Shown here piece after piece: positions 36,178 through 44,035 of a DNA stretch of 64,000 nucleotides (the first letter of the stretch is position 1; each line of letters starts with the position of its first letter). The position numbers and the translations under genes are program-made. The notes beneath the pieces were generated by a model. That model worked only from the letters and a program-made list of their open reading frames with translations, was not told the DNA's origin and made no database searches. Source of the DNA: Bryobacteraceae bacterium (GTDB lineage: Bacteria; Acidobacteriota; Terriglobia; Bryobacterales; Bryobacteraceae); the NCBI GenBank assembly GCA_947458745.1, contig CANGYQ010000009.1, positions 1 to 64,000 of the forward strand, read 5' to 3'.

Positions 36178-36711
36178 TCAATAATCACAAAGCTCTTCAG
36201 CGCATACACAGCAGTTCGACCCGCAATGCCAACCACCACTATACTTCCAGCCTCGATTGATGGGCCCAGTCGGCGGGTTCGAAAACGAGAAATACCAGAA
36301 GAGCCCCTCACAGGCGGGAGCACAGTCCCGGGTCTCTTGAACATAATGTGTTCCGTAGCATCCTGTCGGAGTGCAATTCTCGCAGGCCATTGCCTTCACG
36401 GTGGCCACGCCGGCGAGCGCTTCTAACCTGTTGACTATGTTGATGGCTGAACTCGCGTCGCGCTTGCCGCGTGAACTGCGTTCGACGTTCATCACTGCCG
36501 TGACTAACTCCGGTCGAACCTTGCCTGCGCCGCTGTAGACGTTGGGTATGGATTGACCAAACTCGTTAATTATGGGATAGCTTACAGATCCCGAAGAACA
36601 ACCGACAGTTCCCAATAGCGACACAATCAGGAAGAAGCGGCAACCGGAATCTATTGGATGAGAGAAGGTTCGCCGTACGGGGGGGAGTACGACAGAGAGA
36701 GAATTAGACAT
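36178..36711 (-). CDS. Cysteine-rich putative lipoprotein, unknown function
   Basis: A 177-residue protein with an N-terminal hydrophobic stretch ending in a lipobox-like GTVGC (CRFFLIVSLLGTVGCSSG). The C-terminal half is rich in cysteine: ACENC, TGCYG, DCAPAC and HCGSNCCVCAEELC, about ten in all, enough for five disulfides or a metal site. ATG 36711 follows AGGAGG with 6-nt spacing, one of the strongest ribosome binding sites in the window. Codon use includes rare codons such as ATA and AGG, and GC is near one half. The propeller-like gene follows. No family is recognised. Confidence 0.65.
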   Translation of the reverse strand: MSNSLSVVLPPVRRTFSHPIDSGCRFFLIVSLLGTVGCSSGSVSYPIINEFGQSIPNVYSGAGKVRPELVTAVMNVERSSRGKRDASSAINIVNRLEALAGVATVKAMACENCTPTGCYGTHYVQETRDCAPACEGLFWYFSFSNPPTGPINRGWKYSGGWHCGSNCCVCAEELCDY

Positions 36712-36722
36712 CAATTACCTCC

Positions 36723-36758
36723 TACCATAGATGGTACGGATTAATTGAGCACTGTCAA
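36723..36758 (-). promoter_or_regulatory. Promoter and palindrome of the Cys-rich lipoprotein operon
   Basis: Minus strand TTGACA (36758-36753), 16-nt spacer, TACCAT (36736-36731). The -10 is one arm of a perfect inverted repeat TACCAT-AG-ATGGTA (36723-36736), which could be an operator. A normal leader with AGGAGG follows. Confidence 0.6.
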
Positions 36759-36846
36759 GCACTTTCTGACGAACTCGCAGAGATTCGCGCGCAGCGCTCC
36801 AGGCTAGGTTAACCATCTAGCCTAGTCATTCCGTCTCGAGTCGTCT

Positions 36847-38229
36847 TCAGGCGATCAGATCGCGCACCACGCTACCCGCCACGTCGGTCAGCCGGAAGTC
36901 GCGGCCGGAGTAGCGGTAGGTGAGTTTGGTGTGATCCAGGCCCAGCTGGTGCAGGATCGTTCCGTGCAGATCATGCGGGTGAACCGGCTTTTCCACGGCG
37001 CGGAAGCCGAAATCGTCGGTGGCGCCGTGGGCATAGCCGCCCTTGAAGCCGCCTCCGGCCACGACCGTCGAGAAGCCGTGATTGTTGTGATCGCGCCCGT
37101 TCTGCACGTCCACCAGGCCGGATACTTCGACGGCGGGCGTGCGGCCAAACTCGCCACCGATGATGACGATCGTTGATTTCAGCAGGTCGCGATCCTTCAA
37201 GTCCTGCAGCAACGCGGCCATCGGCTTATCGGCGGTGGAGGCCAGGCGGGCGTGCTTGGTGATGTCGTCGTGGTTGTCCCAGGGCTGATCGTCGCCGTAG
37301 TAGACCTGCACCATCCGCACTCCCCGCTCCACCAGACGGCGCGCGAGCAGGCAACCCCGGGCGAAGTCCCCTTCCCCGTAGCTCTCGCGGGTCTTCACCG
37401 ATTCCTTGCGCACGTCAAAGGCATCCATCGCCTCGGCTTGCATGCGGTAGGCCATCTCAAAGGAGGCGATCGATGCTTCCAGCGACGGGTCCGCGCCTTC
37501 ACGCGCCAGTTGCATGCGGTTCAGCTTGGTGAGCAGTTCCACTTGTTGGCGCTGCTGATCGCTCGTCAAGCTGCGGTTGCGGACGTCGCGGATCAGTTCT
37601 TCCGGGTCGTCTGACTTGTTGCGGACGTAGGTGCCCTGGTAGATGCCCGGCAAGTAGGCTGAGGACCACAGCTGCGGCCCGATCACGGGATAGCCCGCGC
37701 ACAGGACAACGAACCCCGGAAGATTCTGGTTCACCGTGCCCAGGCCGTAGGTCAGCCAGGCGCCCATGGAAGGATGGCCCACCAGCACGTGGCCGCAATT
37801 GAGCATGGTCAGCGACGGCTCATGGTTGGGCCGCTCCGTGTGCATGGAGCGGATGACGCACAGGTCATCGGCATGCTTTCCCAGGTTGGAAAAAATCTCG
37901 CTAATCTCAAGGCCGCTCTGGCCATAGCGGTTGAACTGGAACGGAGACTTTAGCAGTGTGCCGGTCTTGCGCTCGGTCTTCAAGTTCGGCGTCGGCGCCT
38001 TCTGCCCGTGATACTTGGTCAGCATCGGCTTCGGGTCAAAGGTGTCCACCTGGGAGGGGCCACCGTTCAGGAACAGGTAGATGACGTTGGTGGCTTTGGC
38101 CGGAAAATGCGGCGCGCGGACGCTCATGGCGGACTTGGCCTGCTCTGCCGCCTGGGCTGCCTGCGTAGCCAGGCCCAGCATGCCAAAGCCGCTGCCCATG
38201 GTCGTTAAGATGTCTCGGCGTGTGCGCAT
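36847..38229 (-). CDS. DUF1501 protein, Tat-exported (pair with 38237-40762)
   Basis: A 460-residue DUF1501 protein. RR at residues 4-5 (RTRRDILTTMGSGFGMLG) starts a Tat signal. The core repeats the family signs: YLFLNGGPSQVDTFDPKP, RYGQSGLEISEIFSNL, GGEFGRTPAVEVSG with a following GRDHNNHGF, and HPHDLHGTILHQLG. ATG 38229 is used rather than upstream frames that overlap the PSD1 gene. It follows its PSD1 partner after 7 nt. Like the copy at 25.4 kb it ends in GR-x-FRLTDVAG. Confidence 0.93.
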   Translation of the reverse strand: MRTRRDILTTMGSGFGMLGLATQAAQAAEQAKSAMSVRAPHFPAKATNVIYLFLNGGPSQVDTFDPKPMLTKYHGQKAPTPNLKTERKTGTLLKSPFQFNRYGQSGLEISEIFSNLGKHADDLCVIRSMHTERPNHEPSLTMLNCGHVLVGHPSMGAWLTYGLGTVNQNLPGFVVLCAGYPVIGPQLWSSAYLPGIYQGTYVRNKSDDPEELIRDVRNRSLTSDQQRQQVELLTKLNRMQLAREGADPSLEASIASFEMAYRMQAEAMDAFDVRKESVKTRESYGEGDFARGCLLARRLVERGVRMVQVYYGDDQPWDNHDDITKHARLASTADKPMAALLQDLKDRDLLKSTIVIIGGEFGRTPAVEVSGLVDVQNGRDHNNHGFSTVVAGGGFKGGYAHGATDDFGFRAVEKPVHPHDLHGTILHQLGLDHTKLTYRYSGRDFRLTDVAGSVVRDLIA

Positions 38230-38236
38230 GGGGCTC

Positions 38237-40762
38237 CTAATTCCAGTAAACGAACTCGTTGGCGGCCAGCAATACCTGGGCATACTGCAGCCACGTGCCG
38301 CCAGACTTTAAGTAATCAAGACCGGCCTGCACCTCCGCCTTGGTGGGAGCACGCTGATACAGCTGCCGGTAAGCGGCGGCAATGCGAGCCGGGTCGGCAC
38401 CGACTTTCTCCAGGCGGCACGAAAGTTCGTCCGCGCGCCGCTCCAGGAACGAGCTGTTCAGCAGGTACAGACGTTGCAGTGGAGTTGACGTCTCGATGCG
38501 CCGCTCGCTGGTGGAGTTGGGGTTGGCAAAGTCGAAAAGCGAGAGCGTGGGGTCCAGATCGCGGCGGCTGACGAAGCCGTAGACCGTGCGGCGCTTGTTC
38601 GATTCATCGGAAAGCCGGCGCGGTTGGCCGCCCGCCTCCAGGTTCAATTCGCCCGTGGCCCACAGCAGCGAATCGCGCAGCGTCTCGATGTCCAGGCGGC
38701 GGCGGTTGAAGCGCCACTGGTACCGGTTATCGCCATCGATCCCGGCGCTGGCCGCGGTCTGCGTGGACGAAACCTGATAAGCCTGCGAGAGCATGATCTC
38801 GCGGTGCAGCTTCTTCATGGACCAGCCCTGATCCATCAACTGGCCAGCGAGATAGTCCAGCAGTTGCGGATTGCTGGGCGTCTCGCCCAGCTTGCCGAAG
38901 TTCGACGACGTACCCACCAGGCCGCGCCCAAAATGGCCCTGCCAGATGCGGTTGGCCATCACGCGGGCGGTGAGCGGGTTGTCTTTGCTGGCGATCTGCT
39001 CAGCCAGCTCCAAACGCCCACTGCCCTGGGTAAACCGGCCCGCCTCGGGCTTGGCGAGAATGGCCAGCATGCGCCGCGTGGCGACTTGTCCCAGGTTGTC
39101 CGCACTGCCGCGGATGCGGACGCGGATGTCTTTGGGATCCTTCACGTCGGACAGGGTTTGCAGGAAGGGGTAACGTTCCGGGAGCGAATCTTCCAGATTC
39201 TTCACCTGCTGCCGCAAAGTCTCGACGCGCGCCCGCACGGGCGCACTCAGGAAGCGGTCCAGGTCACGATCCTTGAAATGAAGCACCGACGCCCGCTTCT
39301 CCTGGAACAGATCACGCCACAGGTAATGCTTGTCGCGAGGAAGTGAAAGCAGATCCGCCGAGGAGAGATCACGCCGGTTGGGATTGGAGCCCAGGCGGAT
39401 GTGGTTCTCGTCATCCACCTTCTCCTTCTCCACCAGCACTTCCAGCACCAGCGTCTGCAACTGATCCGGATTGTGGCTCTTTAAGTACGGATGCTCATGC
39501 GTCTTCTGCTTCAGGTAGGCGCGCCACCGTTCCAACACGCCGGTATCGAGATCACCCACCGGCGTTGTGCCATCGATCGCGCGAAGGTAGCGCGCGGTGT
39601 CATGCGCAAAGATCTTCGCCAGCTCTTTGGCATGCGCATTCTGCACGTCAAGCAATTCCTTGCGCTTGTCGGCGAGCCGCTTTTCGTGATCCTTGAACGC
39701 CTGTACGATGACCGGATCAGCCAGAGGAAACTCGTCTTTTTCGGTTGAAGAAAAGATGCCCAGCAGGGAGTAGTAGTCAGTGGTCGGGATGGGGTCGAAC
39801 TTGTGGTCGTGGCACTGCGCACACGCCACGGTCAACCCCAGAAAGCCTCGGGTGGCGGCGTCCACTCGATCATCCTGCTGTTCGGGCGACAACGCAAAGA
39901 AGCCGGTCCCGGCGGCCAGATTCTTCTCCTGCCCTTTAATCAGGTCGCCCGCAAACTGCGCCTTCACGAACGTGTCATAGGGCATGTCGCGGTTGAAGGC
40001 ATCGATCACCCAATCGCGATACCGGAACGCGCTGGGGTGCGGAATCTCAAACTGCGACGCCAGTTGATCATCGGAATAGCGCGCCACATCCAGCCAGTAG
40101 CGGCCCCATCGTTCGCCATACTGCGGAGAAGCGAGCAGCTTGTCGATTAGCTTCGGCCAGGCATCCGGCGATTTATCGGCCACAAAGGCCTCCACGTCGG
40201 CCGGGTTCGGAGGCAATCCCAGCAGGTCGATCGTGGCCCGGCGGATGAGCGTGCGGCGATCAGCACTCGGGTTGGGCTTCAGGCCCTTCGCTTTCAGGAG
40301 GCCCAGCCACAGGGAATCAATCGAACCACCGGGCGTCCGCTTGACCGGTTGAAATGCCCAGTAGGCGCGCTGTTCGGCCGAGATGCGGTATTCGGCGGGC
40401 GGCGGCAGGTCTTTGGAGGCGCGATCGGGCCAGACCGCGCCAGCCTCCACCCAGGCCTTCAAATCCGCTACTTCCGAGTCAGGCAGCTTGCCCGCGGGTG
40501 GCATCTTCAGCTTGGCGTGTGAATGGCTGACGGCGGCGATCAACAGGCTTTCACCCGGCTTACCCGGCATCAAGGCGGCGCCGGAATTGCCGCCTTTCAG
40601 AGCGGCTTCACGAGAAGTGAGATCCAGTCCACCCATGCGCGAGTTCGAATGGCAGGCGTAGCACTTGCCCACCAGCACAGGCCGGACCTTCATCTCGAAA
40701 AACTCCGCCGGGTCCGCGGCCCAGGCCAGCGTCAACGGAATCATGGCGATCAGCATTCGCAT
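38237..40762 (-). CDS. PSD1-type di-haem protein (PSCyt1-DUF1549-DUF1553)
   Basis: An 841-residue exported protein: signal peptide to about AWAA (residue 16), CYACH at 34-38, and CAQCH at 314-318 followed by DHKFDPIPTTDYY. DUF1549 (LIRRATIDLLGLPPNPADVEAF, YGERWGRYWLDVARYSDDQL) and DUF1553 (VMANRIWQGHFGRGLVGTSSNFG) are complete. A charged helical linker of about 150 residues separates them (KRLADKRKELLDVQNAHAKE onward). It heads the pair with DUF1501 and diverges from the sialidase-like gene, 67 nt away; TAAACT lies 15 nt before its ATG. Confidence 0.93.
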   Translation of the reverse strand: MRMLIAMIPLTLAWAADPAEFFEMKVRPVLVGKCYACHSNSRMGGLDLTSREAALKGGNSGAALMPGKPGESLLIAAVSHSHAKLKMPPAGKLPDSEVADLKAWVEAGAVWPDRASKDLPPPAEYRISAEQRAYWAFQPVKRTPGGSIDSLWLGLLKAKGLKPNPSADRRTLIRRATIDLLGLPPNPADVEAFVADKSPDAWPKLIDKLLASPQYGERWGRYWLDVARYSDDQLASQFEIPHPSAFRYRDWVIDAFNRDMPYDTFVKAQFAGDLIKGQEKNLAAGTGFFALSPEQQDDRVDAATRGFLGLTVACAQCHDHKFDPIPTTDYYSLLGIFSSTEKDEFPLADPVIVQAFKDHEKRLADKRKELLDVQNAHAKELAKIFAHDTARYLRAIDGTTPVGDLDTGVLERWRAYLKQKTHEHPYLKSHNPDQLQTLVLEVLVEKEKVDDENHIRLGSNPNRRDLSSADLLSLPRDKHYLWRDLFQEKRASVLHFKDRDLDRFLSAPVRARVETLRQQVKNLEDSLPERYPFLQTLSDVKDPKDIRVRIRGSADNLGQVATRRMLAILAKPEAGRFTQGSGRLELAEQIASKDNPLTARVMANRIWQGHFGRGLVGTSSNFGKLGETPSNPQLLDYLAGQLMDQGWSMKKLHREIMLSQAYQVSSTQTAASAGIDGDNRYQWRFNRRRLDIETLRDSLLWATGELNLEAGGQPRRLSDESNKRRTVYGFVSRRDLDPTLSLFDFANPNSTSERRIETSTPLQRLYLLNSSFLERRADELSCRLEKVGADPARIAAAYRQLYQRAPTKAEVQAGLDYLKSGGTWLQYAQVLLAANEFVYWN

Positions 40763-40829
40763 GGAGTGGATGCACAGAGTTTATCATCCCGGCACCAGCC
40801 CGAACGGGTAGAATGCAAAGCAACCACCC

Positions 40830-41939
40830 ATGAACCTTCTTATTCTGGCAACCGTCCTGGCCGCCGGGCCGGTGTTTGAGACGCAGGAACTGTTTCCGCC
40901 CGAAAAGTGGCACAACCACTCGTCTTCGATCGTTGAACTGCCCAATGGCGACCTGATGACGGTCTGGTTCCACGGCTCCGGCGAACGCACCGCCGATGAC
41001 GTGGTGGTGCTGGGGTCGCGCTGGGTGAAGGCGAAGAAGGCATGGACTGCGCCGATGCCGATGGCGGATGAGCCGGGCTTTCCGGATACTAATCCGGTGC
41101 TCTACCTCGATTCGCAGAAGCGGCTGTGGCTCTTTTGGGCGCAGATCCTGGCCAACGAATGGCACACCGCGCTCACGCGCTACAAGGTGGCCACGGACTA
41201 CCGCAACCCCAACCAGCCTCCGAACTGGAACTGGTCCGGCAACGTGATCGTGATCCCCAAGAACATCGGCGCCAAGACAAAGGAGGCGTTTCCGGCGCGC
41301 GACAAGCAGAATGAGCGGGCTAACGACAAGTACTTCTCGCGCCTGGGCTGGTTCACGCGGACCCATCCGATTGAGTTGCCCACGGGCCGCCTAATTGTGC
41401 CCATGTATTCCGACGGCTATTCCTACGGCATCATGGCGCTGTCGGACGACCATGGGCAAACCTGGTTCGGCAGTGAGCCGCTGGTCTGCGCCGGGTGCAT
41501 TCAGCCGAGCGTGGTGCGCAAGAAAGACGGCACGCTGGTCGCCTACATGCGCGACAACGGCCCGCCGCCCAAGCGCGCCATGAAGTCGGAATCAAAGGAC
41601 AACGGCGTCACCTGGTCATTGGGTATGGATACTGACATCCTGAACCCAGGCTCCAGCCTGGAGGCCATTTCGCTGAAGTCCGGCGAATGGGTGATCGTCT
41701 ACAACGACACCGAGAAGGATCGCGATTCGTTGCGCATAGCGCTATCGGACGACGAAGGTGCCACCTGGAAATGGTCCCGCCACATCGAAAAGAAGGCCGG
41801 CGAGCGCTTCCACTACCCGTCCGTCATTCAGGGCGCCGACGGTGCCATCCACGTGACCTATAGTTTGTTCAAAGAAGCGGGCAAGACGATCAAGCACGCC
41901 AAACTGAACGTCGATTGGATCAAGCAGGGCAATCGGTAG
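40830..41939 (+). CDS. Secreted sialidase/BNR-repeat family protein
   Basis: A 369-residue six-bladed propeller of the sialidase superfamily. A short signal (NLLILATVLAAG) is followed by SSIVELPNGDLMTVWFHGSGER, and Asp-box-like turns: LSDDHGQTWFG, SKDNGVTWSLG and LSDDEGATWKW. Aspartic-box proteins include sialidases and other exo-glycosidases or lyases; the catalytic arginine triad cannot be placed with certainty. TAGAAT at 40809-40814 is a -10 candidate 15 nt before the ATG. It diverges from a PSD1/DUF1501 pair, which suggests a shared glycan role. Confidence 0.82.
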   Translation: MNLLILATVLAAGPVFETQELFPPEKWHNHSSSIVELPNGDLMTVWFHGSGERTADDVVVLGSRWVKAKKAWTAPMPMADEPGFPDTNPVLYLDSQKRLWLFWAQILANEWHTALTRYKVATDYRNPNQPPNWNWSGNVIVIPKNIGAKTKEAFPARDKQNERANDKYFSRLGWFTRTHPIELPTGRLIVPMYSDGYSYGIMALSDDHGQTWFGSEPLVCAGCIQPSVVRKKDGTLVAYMRDNGPPPKRAMKSESKDNGVTWSLGMDTDILNPGSSLEAISLKSGEWVIVYNDTEKDRDSLRIALSDDEGATWKWSRHIEKKAGERFHYPSVIQGADGAIHVTYSLFKEAGKTIKHAKLNVDWIKQGNR

Positions 41940-42004
41940 CGAGCACCGCAGACGGAGATTCGCATCGGTCCGAAGCGCAAGTTGGGGGCTTTGCCTTTCG
42001 TTTA

Positions 42005-42079
42005 GCCCCATGCGTCAGCTTGGGGCTATTGCGAGACCCAACACCGACCTTGAGAAAGCCCCAAGCTGGCGCGTGGGGC
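42005..42079. repeat. Large imperfect hairpin between convergent genes (REP-like)
   Basis: The arm 42005-42027 pairs with 42057-42079 over 23 positions with only two G-T wobbles; the inner 12 bp (CAGCTTGGGGCT / AGCCCCAAGCTG) are perfect, loop 29 nt. GGGGGCT at 41985-41991 can also pair with the AGCCCC of the left arm. It lies between the ends of the sialidase-like and TIM-barrel genes, so it can act as a two-way terminator. Its size and GC-rich arms resemble dispersed REP-type repeats. Confidence 0.65.
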
Positions 42080-42100
42080 CGAACGAACGGAAGTGCGCCA

Positions 42101-42943
42101 CTAGCTCCTTAGCTTCTTGAAGTTGGCGAGACAACGCTGGGCGGTCTCGAAGGGTGTGAAGTCGCTGCCTTCTTGTTCGACCAGGTAGGACTCGACACCA
42201 CCTGTCTTCTCCGCCGCTTCAAAGATCTTCTTCCAGGGCGCGGATCCTTCGCCGAACAGTGCTTTGTAGCCCTTGCCGGGGTCCGAGGACCAGTCCTTGC
42301 AGTGCAGGGAGCGGATGCGGCCCGGGTTCGAGGTGATCCACGCGATAGGGTCGTTTCCCGTCTCCAGACACGTGCCGATGTCGAGTTGCAACACCACGTC
42401 TTTGGGCGTGTTCTTGGCGAGCAGTTCAATCGGCTTGGTGCCGTCGAGGGGCTTGAATTCCAACTGGTGATTGTGGAAGCCGGCCCGCATGCCAGCAGCT
42501 TTCAGCTTCTCCGACGCGGAGGTCAGCCGCTCCGCCACTTGCTTCCAGCCGTCGAGACCTTCCACGCGACCGGCGCTGGCCATCACCACCAGCTTGGAGC
42601 CGATGACCTGGTTCAGCTCAATGGCCTTCGCCAGATTCTCAGGCGCGAAGTTTTTGGCGGAGTTGTGCGTTGAGAGGGCCTTGATGCCCAGGTCGTCCAG
42701 CAACTTGCGCATGTCTTTCGCCTGCGCCGGAGTCCAGTCATAGTAAGGCGAGAAGAACTCGACGCCGTCGTAGCCCATCTTGGCCACAGCGGTGACGGTG
42801 CCCATCAGATCCTGCTTCAGTTGATCACGGACCGAAAACAGCTCCAGTCCCACGGGAATCTTCTTGGCGGCCAGGGCGGGAAGCGACAGAACCGGGAGCG
42901 CCAATGCCGTGGGCGCAGCGAGAAATGAGCGGCGTGAGATCAT
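42101..42943 (-). CDS. Tat-exported sugar phosphate isomerase/epimerase-like TIM barrel
   Basis: A 280-residue AP-endonuclease-2-type TIM barrel (xylose isomerase-like). A twin-arginine signal is present (ISRRSFLAAPTALALPVLSLPALA). The barrel shows KIPVGLELFSVRDQLKQDL, AKMGYDGVEFFSPYYDW, AGMRAGFHNHQLEF and VLQLDIGTCLETG, where the metal ligands (Glu, His, Asp) normally lie. Exported members are common in Planctomycetes and Solibacter and act on uncharged sugars; the substrate is not known. It converges with the sialidase-like gene. Confidence 0.87.
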   Translation of the reverse strand: MISRRSFLAAPTALALPVLSLPALAAKKIPVGLELFSVRDQLKQDLMGTVTAVAKMGYDGVEFFSPYYDWTPAQAKDMRKLLDDLGIKALSTHNSAKNFAPENLAKAIELNQVIGSKLVVMASAGRVEGLDGWKQVAERLTSASEKLKAAGMRAGFHNHQLEFKPLDGTKPIELLAKNTPKDVVLQLDIGTCLETGNDPIAWITSNPGRIRSLHCKDWSSDPGKGYKALFGEGSAPWKKIFEAAEKTGGVESYLVEQEGSDFTPFETAQRCLANFKKLRS

Positions 42944-42982
42944 TTGTTACCGAAGATATCACGCCGTCACCTGAAGCAGCTG

Positions 42983-43870
42983 CTAGTCGTTGCTATTGAA
43001 CAGGCCGCCGATGGATTCCAGCGGACCCTGCCGGTCTCCGCCCCCTTGGAACGGAGCCAGTTCGCGCCGCATCTTGGCGAGCGTCATGGACTGAATCACG
43101 GCCCGGCCGGGGCCGCGCAAGGTGGCCATGAAGAGGCCTTCGCCACCGAATAGTGCGGTCTTGATGCCGCCCACGAACTGGATGTCGTAGTCCACTGATT
43201 CTTCAAAGGCGACGATGGAGCCGGTCTCCACTTGCAGCATTTCGCCGTCCTTCAGGTCAAACTCAACAAAGTCACCACCGCCGTGGATGAAGACCAAGCC
43301 GGGCCCGGTGAACTTTTCGAGAATGAAACCTTCTCCGCCAAAAAACCCGGAGCCGAGTTTCTTCACCAGGGCAACCGTAAAGGTGACACTGCTCTGCGCA
43401 AACAGAAACCCATCGCGCTGGCACATCAGGCTTTGCCCGGGGCGCAGGTCAAAGGCCATGATGCGGCCCGGATAGCTACCCGCGAACCCCACTTCGCCGC
43501 TGGAGTAGGACTTGAAGTAAGTGAGGAACAGAGACTCCCCGGCCAGCTTGCGCTTGATGGCACCCCAGATCTTGTCGCCGATTGATTCACCCGACATGCG
43601 GGTGTCCCATTCCACCGACGGAGTCTTAAAGACCATCTTGCCGGCTTCGGCAAACAGCTCCTGGCCCGGCTTCAGTTTGATGCGGGCGATCTGCAGGTTG
43701 TCGCCCTGGATGGTGTAGTCCAAGGGCGCCACCGGATCATTCACCGGCACGGGTCCACCGGGGATCACTTCCGTATAGGCGCACGGCGCGTTGCCAATGG
43801 CGCCGCCATGCTGGGGACAGAACTTCGCTTCAGGGGTGACCTGATAACCGCATTGGGTGCAGAAAGGCAT
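42983..43870 (-). CDS. TIGR00266/AIM24-family protein with N-terminal zinc ribbon
   Basis: A 295-residue protein. The first 21 residues form half a zinc ribbon (C4, C7, C18, H21: C-x2-C-x10-C-x2-H). The rest is the TIGR00266 beta-helix-like domain: YTIQGDNLQIARIKLKPGQ, EAGKMVFKTPSVEWDTRM, GEVGFAGSYPGRIMAFDL, LGSGFFGGEGFILEKFTGPGLVF and FGGEGLFMATLRGPG. ATG 43870 is chosen since the ribbon starts there; an upstream extension is low complexity. Family function is poorly known. It precedes the TIM-barrel gene by 39 nt on the same strand. Confidence 0.88.
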   Translation of the reverse strand: MPFCTQCGYQVTPEAKFCPQHGGAIGNAPCAYTEVIPGGPVPVNDPVAPLDYTIQGDNLQIARIKLKPGQELFAEAGKMVFKTPSVEWDTRMSGESIGDKIWGAIKRKLAGESLFLTYFKSYSSGEVGFAGSYPGRIMAFDLRPGQSLMCQRDGFLFAQSSVTFTVALVKKLGSGFFGGEGFILEKFTGPGLVFIHGGGDFVEFDLKDGEMLQVETGSIVAFEESVDYDIQFVGGIKTALFGGEGLFMATLRGPGRAVIQSMTLAKMRRELAPFQGGGDRQGPLESIGGLFNSND

Positions 43871-44035
43871 AGTGATTGGTTTTAGAGTACAACGGGGCAT
43901 CATGGCCCGCTCACACCAAACAGAACGTTCCGGACCACGCAGTTGTTCCCGTGATCGTCGAACTGGCGTGGAAAGTTCTTCCGAAAGAAGCAGCATCAGC
44001 CGGTCGGCTGAGCACCGCCCCTTCGCAGGCAGTGA

